From Chalara sp. BL73 (taxonomy: Eukaryota; Ascomycota; Leotiomycetes; Helotiales), in NCBI GenBank assembly GCA_918026815.1, contig CAKJVC010000092.1:620001-684000 (forward strand): a stretch of 64,000 nucleotides of DNA, read 5' to 3'. The notes beneath the pieces are model-generated. The model was not told the DNA's origin, did no database searches, and saw only the letters and a program-made list of their open reading frames with translations. Positions 12,162 to 24,289 of this stretch are shown here, in pieces. The position numbers were made by a program, and so were the translations under genes. Numbering within the stretch: position 1 is the first letter of the stretch; each line of letters begins with the position of its first letter.

Positions 12162-13210
12162 CTACAACTTTTGCATGGCCGCGATATCAGTTGATTGGAC
12201 ATAGTCTTCAAACTCAGTAATCTCCTCCTGCAGGTCATCAAGACCAATCTTGTCATCCTCGATGACCAAGTTGATCTGTAGCTTCTTAATACCGTATCCA
12301 ACAGCAACCAGCTTGGAAGCACCCCAGACAAGACCATCCTTCTCAATACTACGAACCGCCGCCTCGAGGGCCACCATATCGGTCTCATCGTCCCAGGGCT
12401 TGATATCCATGGTAACCACAGATTTGGCCGCTGGCTTGGTCTTGCCCTCCTTCTTCTTCTTGTACTCGGCAAGACGCTCCTCGCGGATTCTGGCCGCCTC
12501 GGCATCCTCCTCCTCGTCGTCGGAACCGAAAAGGTCGACCTCGTCGTCATCTTCCTCCTCTGCGGCGGCTGGGGCTTTGGCTGGGTTCAGGGTGACCTCG
12601 GCGACCTCAGGACCGTAAGTTGTGTAGGGTTTCGACGCATCTCCGGGCAGAGTGGCGAACTCTTCGGTGTATGAGGTAATATGCTTGTACCATCTAGCAG
12701 CGTGTGGGTATTTTGAGGAGTCGGGGGCAGACTTCAGGGCCTTGTATGTGGCTACATCTGCTTGGGAGATGGAGTATCTATATTCGCAACGTTAGTACCA
12801 CCCGCCGCCGAAGAAATTTCGATTCAGAAAAAGCGAAGAAAAGGAGGGAATCAGAGGTGCACTAAGTGCAATGGTGATCGCCATGACACGGTTCTTGACG
12901 CCGCTCAGTAACACGGACCAATGTTGCTCATCATGTAGAATTGGAAAGAGGCGGCCAACAGGGCAACAATCGCCCAGGACTCGTTATAGTCGCTCGCGGA
13001 AGAATTTCGCAGATTGCAGTTGACTTACCCTACGATGTAGGAGCGGGTGGTCAACCAGCTGTTAAGGACTGAATCATAGTTAGCGTTTGCGCTTTTCTAT
13101 TTTGAATAATGAGGGGAGAAAGACGACCCAATATCCAATAAGGTATGGAGGGAAGTGTTCAAGTGCTTACCGGTAAGACCAGCATCAGAAACGAGGTCGG
13201 TGAATCCCAT
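12162..13210 (-). CDS. EFB1: translation elongation factor 1-beta (eEF1B-alpha, EF-1A nucleotide exchange factor)
   Basis: Catalyses GDP/GTP exchange on EF-1A in the cytosol. Exons: 13171-13210 (40 nt), 13029-13068 (40 nt) and 12162-12777 (616 nt), giving 231 residues. The N-terminal GST-like part begins [19 protein letters not shown] and includes [16 protein letters not shown]. The linker is acidic ([22 protein letters not shown], the usual CK2-type region), followed by a [10 protein letters not shown] basic stretch. The exchange domain shows [32 protein letters not shown] and the invariant C-terminal [12 protein letters not shown]. Size and ending fit fungal EF-1 beta exactly. Intron 2 (12778-13028) is 251 bp against about 50 bp for most introns in this window, and it carries a snoRNA (separate entry). 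Confidence 0.97.
12846..12940 (-). ncRNA. snR18: intronic C/D-box snoRNA, U18/snR18 type, inside the EF-1 beta intron
   Basis: On the minus strand the intron contains a C box ATGATGA (12928-12934). The guide TTGGTCCGTGTT (12910-12921) follows, then one base later a CTGA D' box (12905-12908), and a further CTGA D box at 12851-12854. The 12 nt guide is complementary to the conserved 25S rRNA sequence AACACGGACCAA, the known U18/snR18 target for 2'-O-methylation. In budding yeast snR18 is also hosted by the EFB1 intron (established knowledge), so host gene and guide agree. Ends are approximate: I did not find a convincing terminal stem, and the D box choice among CTGA copies is a judgement. Confidence 0.85.
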
Positions 13211-16200
13211 CTTGACTATGCGTTATAATCTTGGAGGGTGGTGTAGGTGATTGTTTTGTTCGAAGGATAGTATGAATTTGTGTTGTGTTGATTTGGTGGG
13301 GTTGAAATTTTGGACAAGTGCCTGAGGCTGAATCATCCATCTGTCACACGTGACTATGAGCATCTTGGCGAGATAGGCATTAATGACAGCAGTTCGATAG
13401 TTCCTATTTTGCAATAGCCATCAGATCAACGACGACAAATATGACGTAGACTACTTGTAACGATTAAGATGAATATTTAAATAGAAGTATCTGCAAACAG
13501 ATGTCTACGAGATCATTTAGCTTTGGTATCTTCAGCTTTTGAGCCAATTTCGTAGCTAAAATCTGTATTATAGCCGTGGACCACTTCACTCTATGAATGA
13601 TGCCATATGCTGAGAATCAGGATTATTCCCGTGATAAAGGGGGCTATTTCACATAGTCTTTGGAGATTGTCATGATCAGACTTCCAACTAGTATCTAAGA
13701 ACAGTTTCTTGCTATGTCGCTCCAAATTTACAGTTCCTCTCTCGTGGACCTCAGCTCGGATGAGATGTGCCCTTGTTTCAAAGTGGTATGTGTGACGCTT
13801 GCATACCTATTTTGAAAGTGCTGCCGTACGTGTATTAGTAATCTACAATTGATTTTCTTTCAGTCTCTCAGGGTTTGGTCTACCTCTACTCTATGCATGA
13901 AGTAAGCACAACTAGTGGTTCTTGTGGCAGATGCGACTTCTAGCGAATTTGGCACCTGTAGACTAATGGGACGAATGTGTTGTGGAAGAGTTGAAAGGTA
14001 AGTGGAAGGCATTTCAAAGCAAAGAACAGATAGCTGAAAGTAGCCTTCACTGTCACCAATTCTATCGCTGCCAGAAGCACGACTATGAGTGAAGATCTCG
14101 ACGTTGACTATAGGTACCATTTTGGGTGAGTCTTACTTGTGGTGAATCAGATTCTTGTCTTCAAGTGAATTGCGAAAAGGCCTTGGTTAGGGTCTTATGG
14201 CAACACGCAGAGACTCTGTATGCAGCATGTAGAGATGACTCTTTCTAAAGTTTAGACGGTCCATTTTCAAGCGTCGTGCCAATCAGACCACAATTTTGTC
14301 CAGCACTAAGTCTTAAGAACTTAACTAACGACCACCTACCAATATGGCAGAGTTTTAGCGCATCATTCCGGGCACAAATAAAGTTTTGCAAAGTTTTGTG
14401 ACTTCTTCAGGTTATCTTCCTACAACTTTCATTACTTCTACCGTCCGAATACAATACCATCCATCTGCACTCCAAACTTAAAGTCTCTTCTCTATCCCCT
14501 GACAGAGGACCTGCCAGGACATCATTGGCCCAAATGTACTTCCATAGCCTACCAAATAAAGCACCAGTTCGGTCGCTCTCCAGGGGATGGCACAACAAGA
14601 CCGCAAGACAGGCATGGAATATGTTGTAGGCAGACTCTTCAGAGTCAAAGCCGAGATAGAGGTGCCAGATAAATTGGTTTCCAAAGCTCTAAGAGTTCCG
14701 GGACTTGTCAACAATTTTTTCCTCGAATCGGTACACCGATATGCTTTCGCGTCACTACCGATGTAGATTCAGCTGTGGGCGATATACTAGCTCCTTTGGT
14801 TGAAAGCGCCCGCATCGGCCGAATTCATAGCAATTTTGAAGTGGTATGCCCCCTGTGATTATTACAAGCATTTATTCGATTGTCGATCTTATCCATCTGA
14901 GCAACGAAGGGACGGCCAATTGTACAATCCCATTCAGAATGGGCCTTTCAAGCATGATATTAACAACCTGGCTTTCAGCGTTCTTCTGAAATTTATGAAA
15001 CTTCAAGCCATGCAATTAAAGCCGTATAACACGAATGATCCAGAGACTCTGGATGGCTGGCTTGGGTTTGCACCTTGCGTATTTTGTTTCGGGTTAATAT
15101 GGTGCTTTTTCACCGGTTTTGCGTGGGAAGCAACAATAGTCGTGTGGCCATGCGATATTTTTAAAGCAAAGTCTGTGAAATGAATTGCGGACTTGGCTGA
15201 TCAACACTCGGAAGAGAATTCAGGGAGTTGGCCAGTAGTTAAATATACATTGAAGGTCCGGGGCTATGAACTCCTTCCCAATACGTGAAAAGGTTATTCC
15301 GCATACATGATCATTTAAGATCACGATTGGGAGTGGACTCTGCAATTTTGAGCCGCCTTCCGTCTTTCCGGTGTGTTTCTTAAAAATTGCTAGACGAAGC
15401 AAAGCTCGCAGTAGTCATGCATGATATTCGAAAGTTTTGCGCAGGTCGTTCTTACTATGTCCACCATTCATCAAAAGTTTCTTCTCTCGCAGAGCAAACT
15501 CAAATACCATTCACAGTTTGGAAAGAATTCGCCACAATGTTCATGGCGATTAAGATCTTGTGAGATCAACTTGGAGTAGACATATGTAAGGGTCACAGAG
15601 TGACTTAATCGCGGTGTTTACAACTCAGCGATTTCCAATTGCAAAATATCCATCCTGCTCTTCCCGGCGGTTGTTAAGCTCCTTTTACAGTTTTAACAGC
15701 CAAAGGGTCAACACATTAAGCGGATCCTTAAGTGCGACCGGTGTAAGGCCACGGGATATCTGGCCAACTTTCGGGCATCCAGCTCATGACTTTCCACATG
15801 ATGATGCACTGCAAACCTTGGATCAGGACAATTCCAGCGTCTAATAAGAGCCATTTCTTATAAAATTTGTGAGTATGCATTGTATCAAACCCAGCTACCC
15901 ATAGAAACAGAATGAAAGGAGCATTTCAGCATGAGTATCGGTAACCATGCTCTTTTTTTTTTTTTTTTTAAAAATAGGAGACATTTGAATACACTCTCAT
16001 CCTATTCGGCAGGACCACGTGCTGCAAAAGTGTGTGATGGTGTGGGTTGCCGCTGTATACGTCGCTTGATGCAGAGAGCTTGGATGCGTGGATGGAATTT
16101 ATGTTGATTGGGGTTATGTGATTTCTTCATGTGCCATTTGCTTATATTTTGGGGAGCCTGTGACGTCATACGTCTTGAATGGGAATGGGAGCCATATTTT

Positions 16201-16678
16201 GGCGTGGAATATAGAAGATGGGCGGCCATTAGCAAGGTAGCTGGCCGGGGAGCCGTGAGCAGGTTCGGTCTTATAAATGGACCATGTCGCTTGATGAGAC
16301 ATAGAAAATATTCTGGCCGCCTGCTACATTATCACAGTCATATTACATTCACCAAAAGCAAAAAAATAAGAACTCGGGAACATTTTCTTTCTTTAGGGTG
16401 CTATCCTACTTCTTTCCTCAAAATTATTCCCACTGCCCAATGAGTTCATCGACCCGCTCATAAATCCTACATGCTGTTTCTTCCATCCACCTAGAAAGGA
16501 GAATTGAGGAGAGTTGTAAATCAAGGCGTGATGTTTATGCGTGACGCAGGCTCGCTTAAAACAAAGGAGATTCGTTCCCTGCCATTATGTTCACACCATA
16601 TTAATCGCACCATCCTGTGCGCATCTCCAAATATTTTTTGTGCGTTTTACGTTTATGAACATGAGAGAGGCTTGAGAA
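13211..16678. other. 3.5 kb gap with weak coding remnants on the minus strand
   Basis: The first part holds the EF-1 beta promoter (13211 onward). Two minus-strand segments look mildly coding. One is 13860-14120, an ATG-started 86-codon frame (MVPIVNVEIF...). The other is 14407-14701, which opens after a TCTTAG acceptor-like site and reads through LFGRLWKYIWANDVLAGPLSG to a stop. They could be exons of a small unknown gene or of a decayed one; I could not join them. A plus-strand frame at 14800-15183 has no ATG. A 14-base T run is at 15956-15969. Nothing else is supported from 15185 to 16678. Confidence 0.3.
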
Positions 16679-19600
16679 TTAGAGTTTGAGTTCTCGTAGA
16701 ATTTGGTCGGCCATGTTCTTATATTGCCATGTGCCGCCAGCTAGGCGCTTGAACTGTATGCCGTGCAGTGAAAGTAAAGGCACCTTGACAATGAAGATTT
16801 CGAACTCCAGGATCATGCTACCGCCAAGCTCGCTCTGGACATGTGTACTCGTTTCTCCAACTGCTCGTGAAGATGGACCTCTCTGATCTCGCGAATTTCT
16901 TCCTAAGCTGTCTACTTCTGAAGCATCTGAGTCTGTATTGCTTACATCTCCATGACGCCTTCCCGGTGTTCTTGGTGTATGTGGTGTATGTGGTGTGCGT
17001 GGTGACTTCTCTAGGTCCCTATAATCGTCTCTATCTCTATCTTGATAATTGTTACCACTCATGAAGCCGCCAAAGCTAATTCTTCGTTTGTGGCCTGGCG
17101 TTTGGGCACCGTGACTGCTTGGTGGCATATCAACAACCTTTTTCAAATCAATACTTGGAGTATGTCGACAACTGAATCCTCCTCGAATCTCATTGTATTC
17201 CACACCAAGCTGCTTTAGTACTCGAATGATGTCGCTCCGAATTGCCGAAACTGGCTTCGTCGATGTGGTAGACACACTAAACAACCCCTTCAAGAAGACG
17301 GGCTTGACATTCTCGGCACTATCAATTCGTTCGTTTGACAGACCACTGGCGTCACCTAGTTCTCCATCTGTCTCTTCAGGCACATTGGCATCTTTGGCTT
17401 CCTCTCTCCTCGCCCGTCGTGCCTGTATACTTTCTCTTCGAGCATGACCAAGGGACTTGGCTCGCATTGCCGAAGCAGTCTTCGGGTTTAGGTGTGTCTT
17501 CTCAGCATCACGAGAAGGTTTCTCTTCCTTTTCATTCATTGTTGAATGATCGGATCCACTGGTAGGCGGAGGCGGAGGCTCCTTATACGTTACCCGTGGA
17601 GGAACAGCTTCTGAAGGACCACGCCGAGATTCTCTTCTTCTGAATTCCGCCGAATTGACACTCGTTGATCTTCCCAAGCCTTTAGAATTGCGAGAGTTGT
17701 TATCAGCGGAGCGAGGTGGTGCTAAGAGATCGCTGTGTTGTGGCTGGCTGCTTCCTGAGCGAAGCATCGATGAAGGAGTGTCGTCTGTTTCGCGGTCACG
17801 TGTTCGTCGAACGCTAAAGCTTTTTCTGAGAGGTTCATGTGGACTCTTGGCTCCGCCAGCAATTGGGGGGTGAGATGGCCGTTCCGACGGATCCTTTCGC
17901 CGCCTAGTGCTGAACCTTCGTAATATGCTTGCAGCCGTACTTTCTTTGTGCTGTGGCTCCTGTGGAGGTTCAATGATGGCTGGAGAGGTGGGACCAGATC
18001 CGGATATCTTAACATGCTTCATCGATTCCACAACATCATCTTCCCCATGTGTGCGAGCACGAGGTCGTGATCTTCCCCCTGTTGCTTTTTCTCCTGGCAT
18101 TTCATAGGCTGCGGCGTTGGTGTGAGCAGGCTTTGGTAGAGGAATCTCGTTGAGCTGAAGTGGAGCTTCACCAGGTACTCTTGGCATGCTTGTGGCTCCT
18201 GGATTTGCTGCACGCCTATCTCGCTCTTGCTTCTCCCTGCAAAGATAATAGACTGAGACGAGAGGATGAAAAGCATTCACAGGATCGGTTCCAAGTGCTA
18301 ATCCCTCGGAGCTTGGATTTGTCAATGTATCTCTACTGGTTGTGGAACCCTTTCTCTTGTAGAAATCGAAGACTCCTCGTTTCTTCTCGGCTTCTTTTGG
18401 TGTCACATAGGACTCTCTCTCTTGTGCTGCTAAGCGTATAGCCCGCTGGTATGCATGCGAATCGATGATATTGGTCAATTGGTGCTTGATCGTCTCAGGA
18501 GGTCCAAAGTCAAAACCAGTCATCAACTGAATGATGGAATCATCGAGGGGTAAGGTAATCGGTTCTCGGGCTGGGAGGTGGCTTTCTGGTGGACCTGGAA
18601 ATCCTTTCGTCATCCATTGATGATTCATGATCTCTTGTAAGGTGGCTCGCCTTTCAGGGTCGGTTACAAGCATCCTAGAAATGAGATGCTTGCACTCTAT
18701 TCTCATGTTAGCATCTGAATATGTTGTTTCTTGACTATAATCATACCTGGCGAAAGCCAATTCGGATAATCAACGACACCCTTCTTAATCTTTGAATGCA
18801 ATGCTGGCATGCTCTGGTCATCGAATGGAACCTTGCCGCATACCAATACATATAAAACGATCCCAAAACTCCATACATCAACTTCTGGTCCTGTATATGC
18901 CTTCGCTTGCAATAATTCTGGTGCGGCGAAGTATAAACTTCCACAGAATGTCTTCAATTGACCTGCTGGTGCAAATAGGTTGCTCAGTCCAAAGTCAATG
19001 ATCTTGATGTCGCCCGTCTTGCTAATTAAGATGTTCTCAATCTTAAGATCTCGGTGCACTATACTATTTCTATGGCAATAGTCTAATGCACTCGCGATCT
19101 GTCTGCTAAACTTCCTCGCTTGCTTTTCCTTCAATCGTCCATGCGAAATTATATAGTCAAGCATTTGACCACCATTAACGTATTCAAAAAGCATGTACCA
19201 GTGGTAGTTTGTTCGCACCACGTCTCGCATACCACAAATATAAGGGTGATCCAGCAGAGTTACAATGGCAGCCTCTCGCGCAGTCCGTACCTCTTTCGAA
19301 CGGTCTGCTCTTTCTTGATCGGCGGGATTAGATCTGTGATCATCTTCAGTTGAGCCCCGCTGGATAATCTTGCATGCGACCTGAACACTGGTTAGCAAAT
19401 ATACCCACCTGCATATCTATAGGCAACAAACCTGCTCGCCACCTTCTATCCTCCGTGCTAACTTGACCTTCCCCATACTTCCCGCACCGATTGTTTTACC
19501 CAGAACCCAGTTTCCTGTGGGGGCTGGGATCGTAGTTCTGGACTTCCTGCTGGAGTGCCTCGACTCATGAGGCACTACGACTGGGGCTGGGCCCCCACCA

Positions 19601-19953
19601 TTCGCAACTGTGCTTGCCATGTCTGAGGGATGACGACTGTGGTGTCGACGATGACTTGTAGCGCTGCGTTGTGGTTCGGGATTTACTGCTTGCGGCCGGT
19701 CTCTACTTGAGCTTCTTCGTGATGTGCGCGCGACGTTGGAAGTCTCATAATTGGCCTGGGGTAATACTTCTTCAATAGCTCCGTGTCGCGAGGAAGTTCG
19801 GTGGTGGGATGAATTGGCGCGTTGAGGACTGGGCGGGACGTTAGACCTGGTCCTCGTTGATTGTGATCTGCTAGGGGTAGAGTGATGTTGATGGCGTCTC
19901 GTTGAGCCACTTCGTTCGACTGTTGTGGGCGTCGCAGATGTTGTGGTTGCCAT
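16679..19953 (-). CDS. Kin1/Kin2 (MARK/PAR-1 family) serine/threonine kinase with KA1 domain
   Basis: Cortical kinase family involved in polarity, septation and exocytosis in fungi. Exons 19432-19953, 18747-19380 and 16679-18696 (introns 51 and 50 bp) give 1,057 residues. The start is ATG at 19953, since the in-frame extension to 20001 begins with TTG. The Ser/Arg-rich N-terminus precedes the kinase domain: the glycine loop IGAGSMGKV (about 152-162), the VACKII lysine, the catalytic [12 protein letters not shown], the [11 protein letters not shown] motif, the [13 protein letters not shown] activation segment and [18 protein letters not shown] long Ser/Pro/Arg-rich disordered middle with [15 protein letters not shown] repeats follows. 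The C-terminal KA1 domain is [20 protein letters not shown]...[16 protein letters not shown]. All catalytic residues are present. Domain order and length match fungal Kin1. Confidence 0.95.
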
Positions 19954-21348
19954 GATTCCTCCAGCCCAAGGAAAGGTCGCAGCCAAAATCAACCCGGGCA
20001 AGGCCCCAGGGGTTTTAGTCGAGCCTAACCGACGTCACTTGAAACCTCAATCTGGCAGCGGACAATGAGATTTGAATTCACTCCACGTATTCTATGTGTG
20101 CTGCTATGAGGACAGAAGCCTTGAGTAGTCCTGTGATGGAAGAGTTCGAGATGCCAAATTGTGGTATGGATGGACGTTGTGAAGGTACAGGGTGGTAGGG
20201 AAGAGCTGGTTGAATACGTATGGGCCTAAAGACAAGTTAAGCTAGGTAGCTAAGGTTACCAGCGAACGTGGGGCACCATCAACCAGCCATACGCCGAATA
20301 CGGGATATCATTTGGTGCTCTTTGGTCAATATGGCACATTTCTCTATTTTGTGTATACAGGGACGATGCAGTGATGGTTCAAGGAATAACGTCAAATCTG
20401 GCTGGACCGAAGGATTTGGCTGCCATTTGCAGTTTCTACTAAAATCCGGTTCCAGAGCATGGGAATTATCCTAAGCTATGGCGAATGCGGATGCGGGAGC
20501 ATGTGCCAAAGAAAGATGCTAATAGTGGAGTGATCCAAGCATCATGATGTTCATTTCATTACCGATAGCATTGTATATCGATGTATTGACAGAAGCTGCA
20601 TGATAGAGAGATCCAAACATAGATAGTCTGGACTATGGTCACCAAGATTAGTCCTGTTACAACAAAAAAAGAAAACAAGCACCATGACTCAGCTCTTGGT
20701 GTGCGGCCAAGACCCTGAGAGACGCTGAGTAGAAAGGTACATTTTGGCTACTTTTAAGAAGCCAGATACCCTCTTCTCGGACTACCATAGCGAGTGAATG
20801 CATAGTCCTCATCCGAGCTCTCCAGACACTATCCGAATTTGCGGATAAGTTTGCGGCGCTGGTTACCTCGAAGCCGAAGAGACTGTTTGCGGGCTGCAAC
20901 TAGTCAGGCTTTTTTGCATGTGGCTCTCTTTCCCATAGACTTGTGATTCTGTAAGTCATTTCGATTGCAACTGTTTGCGAAACAAAATTGACCGATCCCT
21001 ACCTGTATTATATGACGTAAATCTCCAACTGCAGATTACTGTAGTTTGGTCTGGAAGCTGAATAATCCTGTTTGGCCCCAGCTGAAACCTGTGCTAAGCT
21101 ACAGCTCCATGGCACCTTCCACTAGTTGACGAAAGCCTCATTAGCAAGGCACCCCATTGAAAGCACCGAGCATTCAACGCGGCTTAATATGATTACCTAA
21201 GCTCGCCTTATCCCAGCCAATAAAGCCATTGGTTAATGCTCCAAGTCACCACGAACTTTGTGCAAGGCTGTAGCCTTCTATCTTTCATTATAACCCTATT
21301 TCCCTTCCTTGAAGCACTGTTCTAAAATCCAACACCAATGCCTTGAAA
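19954..21348. promoter_or_regulatory. shared upstream region of the Kin1-like kinase and the G-patch gene
   Basis: Divergent 1.4 kb spacer between the kinase start (minus) and the G-patch start (plus). A CRE-like GACGTCA lies about 80 bases upstream of the kinase ATG (near 20031). No gene or RNA is recognised inside. Confidence 0.5.
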
Positions 21349-23451
21349 ATGTCGATGAAGAGGTCTCGTGCTACATACGAGGCAGACCTCCAGAAGCAGC
21401 AATCCCCATATGCGTTATTTGGCACACCACTCCCGCCTCGAGATGCAGATGTTCGAGACGATGGATCTTATGTGCCTGTCTGGAAGCAGGAGGTGCGCGA
21501 TGAGCGAGGCTTGAAACGACTTCATGGCGCCTTTACAGGTGGTTTCAGTGCTGGATACTACAATACTGTTGGGTCGAAAGAAGGATGGACACCATCTACA
21601 TTTGTGTCTTCTCGCTCGAGTCGGAGGAAGGATGATCAAAAGCCGATGGAACAGCGACCAGAAGATTTCATGGACGAAGAAGACATCGCAGATGCAGAAG
21701 AAGGTCGGAGAGTGGAAACAGCGCAGGGATTCTCGGGAATTGGCTCTACAGAGAATGATGAAACAAGGCGGGGAGGGCTCGTGGATCTGTTTAGGACAGC
21801 TGGCGATACTATGGGAGTAAAACTGCTCAAGAAAATGGGCTGGAAGGAGGGTCAAGGCGTGGGGCCGAAGGTGCGACGTAAAGCGCGACTAGATGGGCTC
21901 GAAAAGTCTGGCGATACAGATACAAAGCACCTATTTGCACCGGAGAATACGCAAATGATATCCTTTGTTAGGAAGGAGGATCGTAAAGGATTAGGATTTT
22001 ATGGAGAAGCAAAACTGTCAGGCAACAACTTAGATTCTACAAAGGATAGATCAGATGACGAGGATAATGACCGTACTGCTCTTGTAGCACCCAAAAAGAA
22101 GAAGAAACCTGCGAAAGGAGGAATTGGTATTGGAATATTAAATGACACTGGCTCGGATGATGAGGATCCCTACGAGATAGGGCCTCGGATATCATACAAC
22201 AGGGTTATAGGTGGCGACAAAAAGAAAAGGAAGCCTGTGAAAATATCGACAAACCCAGATTTGAAATCGAAACCAGTATTCATTTCGAAAAAGGCCACCC
22301 TTGCCAGAGCAGCTTATGGACTACGAAAATGCCATGATGGTCGGCTCCCCATGAAAGGTTTTCACCTGAGCAGCGTTGACGAGTTCTCATCCGTTGTTAC
22401 ATCTTCTGCCAAATATGAACCTCCAAAAATACCCGAAAATTGGACCTCGTCCAAGAAGTCCATATCTACTTCCTCACAACATTCTTATCTATCAACAGCA
22501 GAAGCAGCGAAAGCTTCTAAACTCGATCCCAAATCCAGAGCCTCTATTCTTGGCGAAGCCGCTTTGCCAGGAAAGTCAGTTTTTGACTTTCTATCACCCG
22601 CTGCTCGAGATCGATTAGTATCCAAGTCAGGGAAAGCTAATCTTCCACAAGGCTTAGGCGAAATACCTGAAGGTTACGCTATGACCGACAAGCAACGTCG
22701 CCAAGAACTCCTATCCCAGATTCCAAAGGTCGAAAAAGATACTGCAGAAGCTGCCCTCGGCCGAGGCTCTAGTATGCCCTACGCAGAGGATGAGGCAAAG
22801 CGAAAAAGATACCGCATATACTTGGAAAACCAAGCGGGTAAATGCCAAGATTTGCCAGAAAGAGGACCAAGGATAAGCAGAGATGACTGGCTGAATGAAT
22901 TGCGCGAGTTCGCAAGTTGTGCGCAGATATTTAAGCCCATGACTGGCTCTATGGCTTCAAGGTTTACCTCCGCCAGCACAGGGCTGCAGAATGCATCTAA
23001 CACACAAAGCCCATCGAAAGATCTGCTTAGCAAACCGCTGTCAAAGCCAGAGGATCCCGCTGAACAAGCTGCGCGACTTGGTATGTATGGTCCGATGACA
23101 CGAAGTTCCGTGGACTGGTATCCTACAAGATTGTTATGCAAGCGCTTTAATGTCCAACCACCAAAAAATGTGCAGCCTGGTGCCACTGAGCATGCGGATG
23201 CTGTTCCCAGCAGTAAGACATCCGAGCTCATCCCGAAGACTGCCATCGATGCTATAATGATGGAAGGCGATGCTGGCAAGCAATTCTGGAATAGCAATAC
23301 CGAGGTAGAGACAGAAATAAATCGCGAACAACCGCCATGGAGGGAGGAGACCGTGGTGGATGCCGAACGAAATGAGGCATTAGAGGGGCAGCGGGCTGGT
23401 GATGCAGTGTTCAAAGCAATTTTTGGTGGTGATAGCGATGATGAAGATTAA
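21349..23451 (+). CDS. G-patch domain protein, GPATCH1/DUF1604 family
   Basis: Intronless 700-residue nuclear protein, related to GPATCH1, a spliceosome-associated factor (C complex) in other eukaryotes. The ATG at 21349 is preferred over the in-frame TTG at 21343. The N-terminal DUF1604-type block runs about residues 20-115 (YALFGTPLPPRD, AFTGGFSAGYYNTVGSKEGWTPSTFVSSR) and is followed by an acidic stretch. The G-patch is at about 151-175 (GVKLLKKMGWKEGQGVGPKV) and the family's GISYNRVIG-like region is at about 280. The rest is Lys/Ser-rich with basic nuclear-localisation clusters and ends in an acidic GGDSDDED tail. No catalytic activity is expected; G-patch proteins typically recruit DEAH helicases. 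Length is close to the fungal norm. Family call firm, helicase partner unknown. Confidence 0.92.
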   Translation: MSMKRSRATYEADLQKQQSPYALFGTPLPPRDADVRDDGSYVPVWKQEVRDERGLKRLHGAFTGGFSAGYYNTVGSKEGWTPSTFVSSRSSRRKDDQKPMEQRPEDFMDEEDIADAEEGRRVETAQGFSGIGSTENDETRRGGLVDLFRTAGDTMGVKLLKKMGWKEGQGVGPKVRRKARLDGLEKSGDTDTKHLFAPENTQMISFVRKEDRKGLGFYGEAKLSGNNLDSTKDRSDDEDNDRTALVAPKKKKKPAKGGIGIGILNDTGSDDEDPYEIGPRISYNRVIGGDKKKRKPVKISTNPDLKSKPVFISKKATLARAAYGLRKCHDGRLPMKGFHLSSVDEFSSVVTSSAKYEPPKIPENWTSSKKSISTSSQHSYLSTAEAAKASKLDPKSRASILGEAALPGKSVFDFLSPAARDRLVSKSGKANLPQGLGEIPEGYAMTDKQRRQELLSQIPKVEKDTAEAALGRGSSMPYAEDEAKRKRYRIYLENQAGKCQDLPERGPRISRDDWLNELREFASCAQIFKPMTGSMASRFTSASTGLQNASNTQSPSKDLLSKPLSKPEDPAEQAARLGMYGPMTRSSVDWYPTRLLCKRFNVQPPKNVQPGATEHADAVPSSKTSELIPKTAIDAIMMEGDAGKQFWNSNTEVETEINREQPPWREETVVDAERNEALEGQRAGDAVFKAIFGGDSDDED

Positions 23452-24289
23452 CGGTAGGCTACGATAAGATTTATATCGATTGTCCCGTAACATTCACAAT
23501 GACAGCAACTTGATTCATTGCTGTAATATATTCATATCAACATTTGTTTAATGATTAACTAGCTACTACTCTAAAACCTATCATAGGCTAGCCTCTGGGA
23601 TTAAAGTCATGGAGAAGTTGCCTTTCTCGATTTCTGCCAATGTATGTCACATATTTTTACTTTTGCTCCAATTTTCGTCTCCAACATTCTAAAAAACCTT
23701 CATTCCGTCATTAACCTGCTTCTCAAGAGTTCATGCAACAGCAACTTTGGCTAAAGGTGTAATTTCAGCTGTCTTTCCAAGTCAATATCAAGTACTCAAT
23801 TGCAGAGGCCAAGAAAGAGCTGTTAAGAGCTTCAAGTAAATAAGAAGAAGCCGAAGATACTGTGAGTAATATCAAAATAACTGATTTTAAAGGATAGGGC
23901 ACCAGACTGTCCTCGAAGGATAAACAAAGACCTTTCGTTTGTAACTACACCAGTATGAATGAATAGGATTTCTTTCATAATTTTCCGGAACATCTCATAA
24001 CAACATTTTGCAGAATAGTAAAACACATTCATCTCACTGGATTGTTTAACGTAAGGCAAGTCTAGTTGTTAGTTGTGAAAGAGTGCGAGGATTCTTTATG
24101 CCCCATCGTAAAGCCGATATATACTAATCCAGAAGCAGTATGCTTGTTTCTCTATTTAAAACTTAACAAAGCGCTGACAAGAACAAAGCGTAGTGGTACT
24201 TGGATTCCCGTTCGGGGGCCATCGTCATCATGTATTAGCAAATCTGGAGACGCTCATGGTCCATATTCAAAACACCAATTTCAAGTAGA
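23452..24289. other. intergenic, no gene seen
   Basis: 838 bp of AT-rich spacer between tandem plus-strand genes: 3' UTR of the G-patch gene and promoter of the kinase. No RNA gene or repeat stands out. Confidence 0.55.

Noticed and set aside
16108..16443. 111-codon plus-strand frame downstream of the kinase
   Set aside because: Begins at TTG, no domain, overlaps the 3' flank of the kinase gene.
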